In this document: positions 12,277 through 24,912 of the stretch, piece after piece
Numbering within the stretch: the first letter of the stretch is position 1
How the letters are laid out: the number at the start of each line of letters is the position of its first letter
From: Pictodentalium vernedei
Lineage: Eukaryota > Mollusca > Scaphopoda > Dentaliida > Dentaliidae
Reading direction: 5' to 3'
Length of the DNA: 64,000 nucleotides
Assembly: GCA_031216915.1 (NCBI GenBank)
Contig: CM062296.1
Span: forward strand, 663,339,838-663,403,837
Notes under the pieces: generated by a model
Told to the model about the DNA's origin: nothing
Database searches by the model: none
Seen by the model: only the letters and a program-made list of their open reading frames with translations
Made by a program: the position numbers and the translations under genes

Positions 12277-13499
12277 CTTCTGATCATTTGAAAAAAGTTT
12301 GTGCTTCCTTCCACTCGTCTATCCATACGTCCACCTGATGGGTTCTTCTTTTCTGATTACAGCGGGAAATATATAATTAAAAACTTCCACCCCATTATCC
12401 TAAAACCCATAGGTGACAGGTAGGTAAGGTTTGTTTGTTGAAAGCTGGTACATTGTGAGCTATAAATAATTTGCATCGTAACGCTTAACTTTAGGTAAGG
12501 GCATCTCTTGTAAACATGCTTAGATTTGCTGTCGCTGAGATCCGAGGTGGATTCAAAAGCATGCGATGTAATTTAAAATTGTCCACTTATGCTCTACACA
12601 ACCAACTCCTTATAACACTGCTCTTGGTGTTTAAGGTCATTCTCAGACACATGACCACTAAAGTCGAGTTTAGTTCACTTTAATAAAAGTTCGGGAATTT
12701 TAACACTGATAACCGTGAGTGTCAAATACATGGCCACATTTCATTTCATTTGCCACTTTGTGCGCATATTATGGCACTGAGAAAATTCCAGGTTGGTGTC
12801 AGACTAGAACTTGGAAGATTCCATGCAGATAGGTGCCAGACTTGATTGACATATCGTACTGGCACAAAGAACACATTGGAACTCCGGGGACGATACACCT
12901 ATATTGGCCAGTGTAGAGGCCTTCCGCCCTCAGGGTACCGAGGACACGATTTGGGTAGCTTGTGATACCGGTATCTCTTACTTTTTATTACACAATTTAT
13001 AAAAATGGTGATAATATGTATACATCAAATTAACACGATATAACCTATTCTGTGGACCATGTACTGAAGATCTAATCTCGACAGAAATGCCCGACAGCCC
13101 GCAACAGAGTCAAGCCCAGCTGGATAAAAGTGGCACCACTGAACCCTTTACTCGCATCCTTCCACTCTTGTGACAGAGAAGAAGGTCAGCAAACCATGAA
13201 AGCACCTCGGGCCTCGCTATATCAAAAAAGGAAAGCCATAAACGCTCTCCTGACAGTATTTTTATCCGCCAATATTGCACAGTGGAACACTCAAATTGAA
13301 TAACATAAAATAAATTGGACTAGAATAAAGAGGGCGCCCCCAGCCTGCATATTTTAACATACACTCTTGGTGTTCAATACATGTGGTTAGGTACAATGCT
13401 TTTCGAATGAGGGTGATCGCTGCGAAACTGACTGGATTTCTTGCGCTGAAAAATGAGAGGCAATTTTCAAAAAATTCTGTAGACGCATAAAATGTACCA
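12277..13499. other. Spacer without a recognised gene
   Basis: About 1.2 kb of unique-looking sequence with no domain, RNA gene or repeat structure that I could recognise. Short open frames only. Confidence 0.5.
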
Positions 13500-13689
13500 A
13501 AGAAAAACTGTCAAAATTAGGGTTTATCGTCATTTTCTGAAAACGCATCTTGTAGATATTTTTTAAACATTCATCTCTGTTAAACCTGACTGTGACACTA
13601 CAGTTGACATACAAGAGATATTGGTCTCAGCGTTTGTTAAGCCTCCATGGGCTGACAAACGTCAGTAGTATGTCTCGTATGTTTGAGGA

Positions 13690-13930
13690 CTCATTGGCCG
13701 GATCCCGGTGCCGGACCCCGGAAGTGACGTCATGTCACGTGACCCAGTGCCGCCATGTTGTGTTGTCATGGTAACCCGCGTGAGCGGCCATGTTGTGATG
13801 TCATCCCCATAGTGATACGTGGTGTTAGTGCGCATGCACAGCGCGTGTTGTTAGGGTGATACGTGTTTCCGTCGTCCATTTTGAATACGGGAGGCCGCCA
13901 TCTTGGTTTCTATGGTAGCACGTGATTGCT
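13690..13930 (-). promoter_or_regulatory. Housekeeping-type factor-site cluster in the left terminal repeat
   Basis: Mirror image of the cluster at 17640-17836. It has CCGGAAGTGACGTCATGTCACGTGAC-type juxtaposed ETS, CRE and E-box sites near 13718-13743, CGCCATGTTG near 13751, a CGCATGCACAGCGC block near 13831 and GGCCGCCATCTTGG near 13892. It points outward-in on the minus strand relative to the right copy. Binding is inferred from consensus only. Confidence 0.55.
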
Positions 13931-14599
13931 ATGTTACCAATGGCTTCTAACAAGACATGTTAGGGGGTGTGTTCTATTGAACAGGGGTGAATCTGATTAC
14001 CACAAACAACCCGACAATTCCTCCAATTCACCAAAATCCACCCAAATCACCGAAACTGACTTTATTTGATACGGATTTCCCATGTTATTGATTTTATTGA
14101 CTTAGCACGTAGTGCCATAGTACTAAGGGGGTATAAGGGGTGCATTCGATTGAACAGGAGTAATGTTCTGGCTTTGAATTCGCCCAGATTCCCTTTTTGG
14201 ATCCCTATCCCATGACGTTGTTCCCATTAAAAGACACGTTCCTTTGGTCATTACCCAGAATTCTCTGCTTCTATCTATATATGCAATACTTTTCGTCTAT
14301 CTGGCCCGGTTTCTTTGTTCTAGAGTATACTCCAGTAGCGTAGAAGAGCCTATTAACTGGAACAGCTTTGCTTATTATTACTATATTTAGCTATTCTAGT
14401 CTATTCTTGTTAGTTCTGACCCTATTCCAAGTACTCTTGTTGTTTCATTTATCTAGATCATTTATATAAATTATAACTAACCAATCATATTGCTTGATTT
14501 CCCATAACCTGTATGCAGAGTTATCTCCCTTCTGTACAACAAAAGCCAATATCATTCCCAAAACCAATATCATTCCCAAAACCAATAAGCTATCGAGCA

Positions 14600-15320
14600 G
14601 TTACTGATAAGTCATTGCTCGAAAGACTCGAAGCTCATAGAGCAAATGAGCCTTTTAGAGCAATTGCTTGATCGAGTGACTCGGCATATTGCTCAAATGA
14701 CTCGAAGTCCGTCGATCAAATGAGCTATCGAGTAATTGCTCGTCCGAGTGACTCCTCGACTGACTCTTCGACTCATTTCAGTATTTGAGGATACCTATGG
14801 CCCGGCATTGTATTATTTGAGGATACCTATCGAGGATACCTTTTATAGGATACTTATCTGAGGATACTATTACCTATATCACAAGGCATACCTATCCCAA
14901 ATATCCCTTATAAGCTAAAGAGCAAGAGAGTAATTGCTCCATGAGCAATTGCTCGATCGACTCGAAGCTCATCGAGCAAATGAGCCTAAGAGCAATTGCT
15001 CAATCAAGTGACTCGGTATATTGCTCGAACGACTCGAAGCTCATCGAGCGAATGAGCTATCGAGTAATTGCTCGTTCGAGTGACTCCTCGAATGACTCTT
15101 AGACTCATTTCAGAAAAAGGGGTGCCGAAGGCCATATGTTTTCCAAAAAGGGGTGCCGAAATTGGGGTGCCTTCTGGAGAATCCCTTTTTTGTCAAATGA
15201 GCTATCGAGTAATTGCTCAATCGAGTGACTCGACATGCTGCTCGAGCAACTCGAATCCCATCGAGCAAATGAGCTAACGAGCAATTGCTCATTCGAGTGA
15301 CTCCTCGGACGACTCTTAGA
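14600..15320. repeat. Array of CGAGCAATTGCTCG palindromes (left arm)
   Basis: The self-complementary core GAGCAATTGCTC, often continued as GATCGAGTGACTCG, recurs every 50-80 bp, with ATTTGCTC/GAGCAAAT half-sites between. The mirror set is at 16245-16970. Regular palindromic sites inside a terminal repeat suggest a dimeric protein-binding array, but no binder is known. Confidence 0.7.
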
Positions 15321-15460
15321 CTCATTTCAGAAAAAGGGATTTCATAGCCATAGCCGTTTTTGAAAAAGGGATTCTTAAAAAGGGATTCAGTAAAATGGGA
15401 TTCCTATTCGAGTCCGTAAAATTTGGATTCCGTGTTTTAACATCGTCCACTCGAGGGTAT

Positions 15461-16103
15461 GGAAAGGGATTGATAACAACCAATTCAACAATGACTACAA
15501 GACTCTGAACAGATACAACCAGTCACTACAGAACAACGAAGTAAACATAACAAAGTGAAAGAATGCCAAACTAGTCGGATTGATCGAACTAGTTGGACAG
15601 ACTGAACAGATCTGAATTATGAACAGATACAAGACGCCTGTTCGAATGAAGTTGTAGTGAACAAAGATCCAATACAATCAAGATGGATGGGAACAGAACA
15701 AAGTGAACAAGGATCCAATGAAGTTATCGAAGTGAATTGACCATAACAAAGTTTTCAACTGAATGAACTATAACCCTTAAATATAACCCAAAGTTAACCC
15801 CCTTAAATTTAACAAACCTGAATGAATCCTTTGAACTGAACAATGTTTTCAACTGAATGAACTTTATGTAATTAAAACCCCTTTGAAGTCCAGAAAGTTT
15901 TTAACTATAATCCCTATGACGGTATTAACACCCTTGAATTGAATGAAGTATAACCCCTAAATATATCCCAATGTTAACACCTTTGAACTGAACAAAGTTT
16001 AACTTAATAAATTTTAAACTTAATGAAAATACAACGAAGGTGATCTGAATTTTAACTCGAGAATACAACCCATTAAACTGAATTCTTCCAACAGGGAAGG
16101 GGA
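15461..16103. other. Spacer of the foldback element
   Basis: AT-rich spacer with degenerate repeats of TGAACTATAACCC and TTAACCCC type and repeated GAACAGATACAA. No coding sequence is supported. Confidence 0.6.
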
Positions 16104-17639
16104 ATACCCTCGAGTGGACGATGTTAAAACACGGAATCCAAATTTTACGGACTCGAATAGGAATCCCATTTTACAGAATCCCTTTTTAAGAATCCCTTTT
16201 TCGAAAACGGCTATGGCTATGGAATCCCTTTTTCTGAAATGAGTCTAAGAGTTGTTCGAGGAGTCACTCGAGTGAGCAATTGCTCATTAGCTCATTTGCT
16301 CGATGGGAGTCAAGTCGTTCAAGCAGATGTCGAGTCACTCGATCGAGCAATTACTCGATAGCTCATTTGACAAAAAAGGGATTCTCCAGAAGGCACCCCA
16401 ATTTCGGCACCCCTTTTTGGAAAACATATGGCCTTCGGCACCGCTTTTTTTGTGAAATGAGTCTAAGAGTCGTTCAAGGAGTCACTCGAACGAGCAATTA
16501 CTCGATAGCTCATTTGCTCAATGAGCTTCGAGTCGTTCGAGCAATATACCGAGTCACTCGATCGAGCAATTGCTCTCAGGCTCATTTGCTCGATGAGCTT
16601 CGAGTCGATCGAGCAATTGCTCATGGAGCAATTACTCTCTTGCTCTTTAGCTTATAAGGGATATTTGGGATAGGTATGCCTTGTGATATAGGTAATAGTA
16701 TCCTCAGATAAGTATCCTCTAAAAGGTATCCTCGATAGGTATCCTCAAATAATACAATGCCGGGCCATAGGTATCCTCAAATACTGAAATGAGTCGAAGA
16801 GTCGTTCGAGGAGTCACTCAAATGAGCAATTACTCGATAGCTCATTTGCTCGACGGACTTCGAGTCATTTGAGCAATATGCCGAGTCACTCGATCAAGCA
16901 ATTGCTCTAAAAGACTCATTTGCTCGATGAGCTTCGAGTCTTTCGAGCAATGACTTATCAGTAACTGCTCGATAGCTTATTGGTTTTGGGAATGATATTG
17001 GCTTTTGTTGTATAGAAGGGAGATAACTCTGCATACAGGTTATGGGAAATCAAGCAATATGATTGGTTAGTTATAATTTATATAAATGATCTAGATAAAT
17101 GAAACAACAAGAGTACTTGGAATAGGGTCAGAACTAACAAGAATAGACTAGAATAGCTAAATATAGTAATAATAAGCAAAGCTGTTCCAGTAAATAGGCT
17201 CTTCTACGCTATTGGAGTATACTCTGGAACAAAGAAACCGGGCCAGATAGACGAAAAGTATTGCATATATAGATAGAAGCAGAGAATTCTGGGTAATGAC
17301 CAAAGGAACGTGTCTTTTAATGGGAACAACTTCATGGGATAGGGATCCAAAAAGGGAATCTGGGTGAATTCAAAGCCAGAACATCACTCCTGTTCAATCG
17401 AACGCACCCCTTATACCTCCGTAGTACTATGGCACTACGTGCTAAGTCAGTAAAACCAATAACATGGGAAATCCGTATCAAATAAAGTCAATTTCGGTGA
17501 TTTTGAGTGGATTTTGGTGATTTGGAGGGATTGTCGGGTTGTTTGTGGCAATCAGATTTACCCCTGTTCAATCGAACACACCCACGAACATACCCCTGTC
17601 TTGTTAGAAGCCATTGGTAACAAAGCAATCACGTGCTAC

Positions 17640-17836
17640 CATAGAAACCAAGATGGCGGCCTCCAGTATACAAAATGGACAACGGAAACACGTATCACCC
17701 TAACAACATGTGCTGCACATGCGCACTAACACCCGTATCACTATGGGGATGACGTCACAACGTGGCCGCTCACGCGGGTTACAATGACAACACAACATGG
17801 CGGCACTGGGTCACGTGACATGACGTCACTTCCGGG
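17640..17836 (+). promoter_or_regulatory. YY1/NRF1/CREB/USF/ETS-like site cluster near the terminus
   Basis: Within about 200 bp of the right end lie AAGATGGCGGC (17650-17660, YY1-like), TGCACATGCGCA (NRF1-like, one change), TGACGTCA (17750-17757, CRE), a second ATGGCGG near 17798, GTCACGTGAC (17810-17819, E-box), TGACGTCA again (17821-17828) and CACTTCCGG (17827-17835, ETS). The same order recurs at 9705-9885, 12045-12225 and, inverted, 13690-13930. Site identities are consensus matches; activity is inferred. Confidence 0.6.
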
Positions 17837-18640
17837 GTCCGGCACCGGGGTCCGGCCAATGAGTCCTCAAACATACGAGACATACTACTAATGTCGAAGT
17901 TTTGATAAAATGGGCTGTTTTCAGGCACCCACAGCACCCAACGGGAACACGAGAGATAAACATAACTTCCTTTATTAGAAGTGGAATTAGGATCATTCTT
18001 GTAAGTATAGGGGTATTTAAAAAACCAAGCGTTAATCCGTTTTGGGCTGGCTAAAGACAGATACCCCATTAAAGCTTAAGAATTCATGTTTTCTGTGTTT
18101 TTCTCAAAACACATCTTGTAGATTTTCAAGAAATATGGCTATTCAAAGGTCTTGGTGTGACATTTCAAGTTGCATAGACAAAATATTTGGGAAAGCATTC
18201 GTTAACCCTCCACAGCTGCTAAACGTCAAACTTTTTTATAAAATAGATTGTTTTAGTGCACCAACAGCACCCAACGGGTATGTCACAGATAAACATAGCC
18301 TCTTTTATCCGATCCAGAATTTATGGGGGATATTTTTTGTAAATAGTAAGGGTATTCAAAAAAAAGAGTCTTGACACTGTTTTGAGAGAAAGAAGACTGC
18401 CCTTAAGAACTTAAAATTCAGATTTTCTGTGGTTTTCTTCAAGTGGTTCTTACAGATTTTCAAGAAAAAGTAGACTCTTGTGGAGAATTATTCTGGCAAG
18501 CATTCATTACCCCACCCCCCTCCCCCCACAAAATGCCAAGCATAAAATTTTTAGATACATTTGAGATATAATGGGCTGTTTTCAAATAGCCTCAGAACTC
18601 AATGGGTATGTGGCAAACAAATGTAACTCCTTTTGTCGCA

Positions 18641-21544
18641 CGCCGATATTGATATTAACCCTGTGCACCAATAATGATGATTTTAACTAAAACTTTCTTT
18701 TATTAACCTGAGTCAATTGAGACTACTATACCCACCTTTTACAGGACATCAATAAAGATACTTTAGTGATACAGTTAAAAACAATTTTTCAGACACAGTG
18801 GGGCACGAACCATCATGGAATCTCGCCTGGAAATGCCTATGAATCATTAACTCTAGTCTTCTTCTTCTTCTTGTTATCTATCTTCTACTCACTTTCTTGT
18901 CCACATGATAATTCGAAAACGCACCTCAGTTCTTTTGGGCATACTGATAGAGTCACTACAGTGCTTGACCACCTATGTTTCCCAACTTCATAGGGCATTG
19001 AGTGTTTTAAAAGTGAGACACGCTCATATATCTATGGACCTGGGACCAACATCAAATGAGTCAGTATCGAAATATGGTTCCAACTTCTTATGTGTACTTT
19101 TACATTAAAAAAATTCGGCAGGGCCAAATATTTTGAAAGTGGGCCACGCTCATATCTCAAGCATGGGGTGATGTATGAACCCTGGACCAACACCAAATTC
19201 GTCAAAATGTGCTGGAGGTTCAACAAATGGGCCAAGGCCACTGGGGTCACCCAGGGGTTACTGAGTGTTTTTATAATTGCTGAAAATTGTATTTAGAGCC
19301 CCATAATGCATTTCCGAAGTTTATACATGCATTTTATCAACTGCTTTCAAAATGTTTGGCCCCATCCATTTTTTACACAATGGTAAAATCTAAAGACTAA
19401 AAAATATACAGAGGCATAGATTTTGAAAGATGGTCATTCTGATATCGCAAGTATACTTTTATATTATTAACTTGGAACCTTTAAAAATGAAGATGAATAT
19501 CACTGGATGTTCAAAACCTATGCCAAGGTCTGTTGAGTCTCCCTGTGGTTATTGATTGTATATTGCAGAGATATTGGTAATCACAATTTAGATCCTCCAA
19601 TGCATTCCTAAAATTCGTATATAAATTTAAATACCCCAAAAGTGTGGGGTGGGGGGGGGAGAGGTGTAAAAGCTTGAAAGGGGGTAGAGTCAAAATGTTG
19701 AAAGCAGGACACACATGCATATCAGGCATATTGGCCTGGGACCAATACAAGGTTTGAAACATGGAGGAGGGGGGTCACTCGGTGCAGAATTTTAGTTTTT
19801 TCTTGAAATCATTTGTGTTTTTTGCATGAAACTCTTCAAATACAGTACACAACAATGTATTTTTGTTTTCTTCAATATCCATTTCAGATTTCTTTATAGA
19901 ACACATTAAATGGTGTGCATGGAAGTTATTTCTAGTTTCTTGAAAAACTGATCTGATTCCTGTTTGAAAATCTTTAAATGCTGTATGATTTCTTGAAAGA
20001 CAGTTTGTTTTATCCCCGAAAATAAGTCTCCATAAATTTTCTTTCTGTATAGTTCAGTTCTGAAACTCTCAGTATTTTCACTCAGACTAGAATTCATGGT
20101 CACAGTAAATTCTGTTTCTCCAGTTATGCTTTAAATTTTGACTAAGAGTCTTTTCATCCACCTAATCCCTATTTGTTGCCATCATTAATTTCTCACCATG
20201 CAAAAACTACTCCCCTTATAGATTCCACTGTAAAACAAAATGGTTGCACCTAGCAATGCATCAAGCCTTTGACTCTTTTAACATACACATTTTTTGTGAA
20301 GAACATTTTTCAGTGGGACAGCCGATGATACTTGATGAAAAATGTCTTCAATGAACATTTTTATTTTTATCTCAAAAACATAGGCCTAATAAAATTTTGA
20401 AATTTTTTATGAATCGCAATATATATTGGGAAATGTATTGCATAATTCAGCCTTCAGTAGCAGAATTATGATGGGCAAAGTTTTAAAAGAGTCATGACGA
20501 CCTGGAGTAAATTGTAATAAAATAGTATAGAGTACTCAGATGTACTTGGTGCACAGGATATTCTCACTTAACATAGGAAGATATTAAAATGGTCTTGCAC
20601 TATAAAACACAGGAGGTTTGCTGAGAATTACAAACCTTGTAATTCAAACCTGTCATTCACAGTACCTATTGTTTAAAACATAACACCAGATGCGTTTGCA
20701 GGTGTGCATTCCAATGGGTACAATGCTGTCAAAGTATTGGTAAAACATTTGAAAAAGGCGAGGAAAAGCCCTCTATAACATCAATGATACCAAGATAAAC
20801 AAAATTGTACTTAGAAAGTGCTGACTCTTGACCATTTCGGAATTTCAAGTTGTCAAGTTTCATAAGATTCCTTGTAGAACTGGAACAGTAGCATAATTTT
20901 TAGTCAGCTTAAACCAGTTTTAACTGGATCCATCTGGACTGTCACATGCACATCTAATGAATATCTTCAAGGCTGAAGACTATTGAAACTTGGAGATTCT
21001 TGTTCGAGTATGGGAATGTACAGATGGAGGCACTATGCTTCCAGGGCAAAGGGTTCCTCATGTTCATTTGATCCACTTGAGGTCTCTTGGGTATAAAAAC
21101 ACACACTATTGGGTCAGCATTCATAACCAGTGTACATGTGCTAACAAAATCTGGTTGGTAAATCTTTGGCCGAGCAGATTGTGACTGCCTTCAGAAATAA
21201 CAATCGCCAATCCAATTTAACAAATTTTGTTAATTTTATGTTATAATTTGTATTGGTGAAAATTGTATAAATATATCAGAATAAAATTTACATAGAGAAA
21301 AGTATTTGCTGAGTGCTGGAGCATTTCAGATTATTTACTTGCTTGCTGAACCATCCATTAGCTGAAACATGCATTATTTTACCTGACCTCTGAATTACCA
21401 GATGGGACACATATATCAAGAGCCAACTTTGAAAGAACCTGTTTTAGAATCAAAAGACGTATGAAGAAATTGAAGTCCCAACCTATTTCTTCCAAATCCA
21501 ATAAATGATCACCATGTCAATACCCCACTATGCCACAAACATCT
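18641..21544. other. Diverged tandem repeats and unassigned sequence
   Basis: At 19000-19790 three diverged ~280-bp units share TTTTGAAAG..GGNCACGCTCATAT, CTGGGACCAA and CCAAGGCCACTGGGGTC-type blocks, a low-copy tandem repeat. The remainder shows no gene. Position 20900-21540 may contain the 5' LTR of the Gypsy element that follows, since it lies directly before a primer-binding-like site, but no matching 3' LTR survives in the window to prove it. Confidence 0.5.
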
Positions 21545-21795
21545 TTATGGTGCCATGACCAGGATTTTGAATTTGGCAAAACTAACCAGGTGAAAACAGA
21601 GATACACTGCATCGTAAATGCAAATCGACAATACACAGCATTGGGAAATATTAGAGGACTGAAAGTGGGGGAAAAGCATAGTGCTGTGAGAAATTCTAGG
21701 ACTGTGAACAGAGAATCCATTTGATAGACCGTGAGTACAACATTTAGTGCATTTTAAATTTTAACCAACAGAAAAGTTCACATTGTAATTGAATA

Positions 21796-22980
21796 ATGGC
21801 AACTAAATTTAGAAAGAGTCAAATAAAGGATGAAATAAAGAAGATTGCTGCTGAAAACCTGTCATACATGTTTTAGAATTAGGAAAACAATTAGAGGATA
21901 TAAAAATAAAAAGTTGAGAGTTGTTGGATCATGAACTTGCTGTAAAACAACAGCAAACTGATGAACAACAGTGTTGACTGTTACAAATGGAAGCACAGTT
22001 GCAACAGGAAGTAGCAGAGTCAGAAGCAGAAGATGAATTTGGGGGTTTAGGTGAAAGTCATAGGAAATTAAGCTCAACTACTACTGCTATCAAAAATTTG
22101 CATAAAACAATAATTTAGGAATATAGAGCTAATGTGACAACAGCAAATGCTACACAAACCCGGGCTCTACACACTCATGTACAAAGATTTGATGGAAGCC
22201 CACAAAATTACAAAACATGGGTAAAGAAGGATCATTACTGAGGTACCAACACAATTTGCACAGATAAAAAGAAGCCATCTTCACATTAAGAACAATCAAA
22301 AAGGAACCCTTGATGTCCTGGGGATCCCTTCAAAAGGAATTGAAGCTCTGTCATGTGGAAGTAATGGACATGAGTATGGCTAGTAATTATCTGCATCACA
22401 TTAGGCAGGAGAAAAACAAGATGGTAGTGGGTTATGGAGAACAACTGTTTGCTTTGTTTAAAGATGCATACTGTTCAGAAATTGAAAATCCTGTCATACA
22501 AAAGATGGTTGCAAATTATTATTTGTGGTGGCCTGTATGAGAGTGATATGAAAATGAAACTTATCCAAAAGGAGCCTTCAGCTTTTGAAAAGGACCTTTC
22601 CATGCCCATGTAAGAAGCAAGTGTCAAACATAAATACAAGGGATGAAGTGAGGCAGCATTCATGAGAAAACCTAATTAACCAGATAGGTATGTCTGAGAT
22701 TTAGATGAGAACTCTGGGGACTTTAGAGGCATTCAGCCAATGGATGTTGAGATGCAGTAGCATAGAAAGAGGGTGCATGTGATTACAAAACGTAATAATC
22801 AGCAAATACAGTATAATAATCAAAAACAGAATGGTAGATATCAAAAGCCAATACTAAGCCTATTTGTCACAGGTGTGGTCGACCTGGGCACTACAAGAGA
22901 GCATTGTAGAGTGAAAATTACAAGGCACAAAAGGATGGTGGTGGTACAACAGCCCACAAAAAGTCAATAACTGACTTGCG
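21796..22980 (+). pseudogene. Gypsy gag (broken)
   Basis: Starting at an ATG (MATKFRKSQIKDEI), the reading continues through charged, Q/E-rich sequence typical of a gag N-terminus, a segment HVQRFDGSPQNYKTW that resembles the gag core, and RQEKNKMVVGYGEQLFALFK. Near 22868 it reaches a CCHC-like zinc knuckle beginning CHRCGRPGHYKR. The frame changes several times and stops intervene. Gag would package the retrotransposon RNA. Placement upstream of the reverse transcriptase supports the assignment. Confidence 0.65.
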
Positions 22981-24359
22981 ATCATGACTGGCACTATCAT
23001 TAGAGCAACTAGGCAGCTACCTAGGATGCAGACCTCAGAGGGGCAGAGTACTGACCTTTAAGGGTCACAATTTTATACAAATTAGTTGTTTTAAGAAAAA
23101 ACATAATAAAAGGAAAATGATGATAAAGGGATATGATAGCAACCAGATTTGCTCAATGCTTCAGGTGTGTAATCTATTGATCATGGTGGCCCTACCTGTG
23201 TGTGGGAGCCATGGAGGCCCTACCTGTGTGAACATGGCCCCATGTGATGGGGGCTGCATAGTGGCATTGCCATGGTACTGACAGGAGGTAACTGTGGTAA
23301 GTTGTTAATGTATTTTCACCATAGAAAGACCTCAGTTCAACCCTTAGTAGATCAAAATTTAGGGCACAGTTAGCAATGGCATCTCCTGAGGTGTGTGGGC
23401 TCTACATTGTGAGGGCTCATATTGTCAATATTGAAGAAGGACCTGGTAGGGTGTGGAGGCATTGGTATAAAGTTCAGTCCCTTGTCATGTACAATGTTCT
23501 CATGTACTGAGGGTGTAGGTTGATAAGTTGGGGATGTGCTTGCTAGCCTTGTCAGCCAATGTGGTAAGATGGGACTGTCATTCTATTTGTCATCATGTGT
23601 GCCACTTTTATGTGCATTTGACATGTGGGTCCCCTTGCTCACAGGTCACACAGCAATTGTAGGAGCTGTGTCAAATGCTGGGTGGTTTGGAGAGCTACAG
23701 TGTCGATGTCCATAGCGATAAACAATTAATTTCAAGATAAATGATAAAGATAATCATAGCTGTGTGTAGACTCAAAAATGTAAGCAAATGTAGAAAATGT
23801 AATAAAATGAGTCATTTAATGAGTCAGTGTACAGTGAAATTAAAAATAATACCTTTAACCAATAGACGGTAGAAACAGAATAAGAAAGGTATCAAATCTC
23901 ACAAAGGTAAAAGGACAATCAAACTGTGAGTCTAAGGAAATTAGCCCTTAAATTAAGAAGAGAAGTGTGGTAGTTCAAATCATTATACAAAATAATGTGA
24001 AGGAATAAAATAGTGTGATAGATGTACAGTAAAGGGTTACTACACCAAAGACTGCCCACAAGTATTACTAAAGACATATTTTTCAGAACAGAGGTGTATA
24101 AATATGAAGAAAATGAATTCATTTATGAAAAGATATCCCAGAGACCATCCCAGCACCAGAGAAGGGCCAGTTCCTTAGAAAATTCCTCAGGGAAATTAGC
24201 TAAAAATAAATCAGAAATGCCAACCAAAAAATAAGGCAGAAATCTATTACCAGTGAATCTGGAAATAGGACCAAACTGCAAGTAGTTCAGGGGAAAAACC
24301 CAAGTCAAATACAACAACAAAGGCACAAAACAAAATTAATGGAAAACCCAAGAGAATCA

Positions 24360-24500
24360 GAACCAGTTAACATAAATTTTGGCACGACTTCATTGGATAG
24401 CACAATGATACTTGTAGGAAAGTAAAAGATAAGAGCTCTGCTTGAGGTTGCAGCTCAGACATCATGTATCAGCACCAAATTAGGGACAAACCAGCAAAAT
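24360..24500 (+). pseudogene. Gypsy aspartic protease remnant
   Basis: A short open segment with SLDSTMILVGK followed by IRALLEVAAQTSCIS resembles the flap-proximal strand and active-site region of retroelement aspartic proteases (usual core A-L-L-D-T-G-A). The catalytic aspartate is replaced in this copy. It lies between the zinc knuckle and reverse transcriptase as expected. Weak but positionally consistent. Confidence 0.4.
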
Positions 24501-24912
24501 TGCCTATGTTTGTTAGGAAATAAAAATCAACAACCCAAAATAACAGGAGTAACTGAAAATGGCATCAGGCCAAGATGTCTGTCAGTCTTTACTTCTTTGT
24601 TAATGGAATTCACCACTTTCATGAGTTTTTTTTATTCTAGATGAGTTAACAGAAGTATGTTATTGGGATTAGATTGGATATCAGATAGTAATGTGAACAT
24701 ATACTGGGTACTGAGGAAATTCAGACTAGCCAATTAATACCAATAGTGAAAGACTTGCATTTTCTTGTTTAACCTGTTAAGTCAATCACATAGAACTGAA
24801 ACCCCCAAATACTTGTGTATGTACAGCTAAAGCTGTTGGGGCTAGATCAACATCTGAATACTTAGAACGCCGTGGGTTAAAGCAAGGCTATGTACCTGAA
24901 CAGTCTGGCTTA

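Larger units (their letters stand above)
13664..17889. mobile_element. Foldback, terminal-repeat-only Polinton derivative
   Basis: The element starts AGTAGTATGTCTCG and ends CGAGACATACTACT. Its arms (13664-15460 and 16104-17889) are inverted copies of each other over about 1.8 kb, separated by a 643-bp spacer. Flanks AACGTC (13658-13663) and AATGTC (17890-17895) look like a 6-bp target duplication with one change. Six-base duplications and termini beginning 5'-AG are established hallmarks of Polinton/Maverick elements. The arm sequence, for instance GGAGATAACTCTGCATA and AAACAACAAGAGTACT, recurs in the right terminal repeat of the Polinton at 44600-58830. There are no genes. I infer a non-autonomous derivative consisting of little more than two terminal repeats, mobilised by a relative. 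Confidence 0.75.
13500..18640. repeat. ~300-bp tandem repeat split by an insertion
   Basis: Copies of a diverged ~300-bp unit carry CATCTTGTAGAT, a CGTTAA...CCTCCA block, AAACGTC, ATGGGCTGTTTT and CACCCAACGGG. They occur at 13530-13663 plus 17896-18080, then 18081-18400 and 18401-18640. The first unit is cut between AAACGTC and GAAGTTTT by the 4.2-kb foldback element. Comparison with the intact unit at 18210-18240 lets the insertion point be read directly. Confidence 0.7.

Noticed and set aside
14600..15320. CRISPR-like regular repeats
   Set aside because: The repeats are palindromic dyads inside an inverted transposon arm in a eukaryotic context, with spacers that are themselves repeated and no cas genes.
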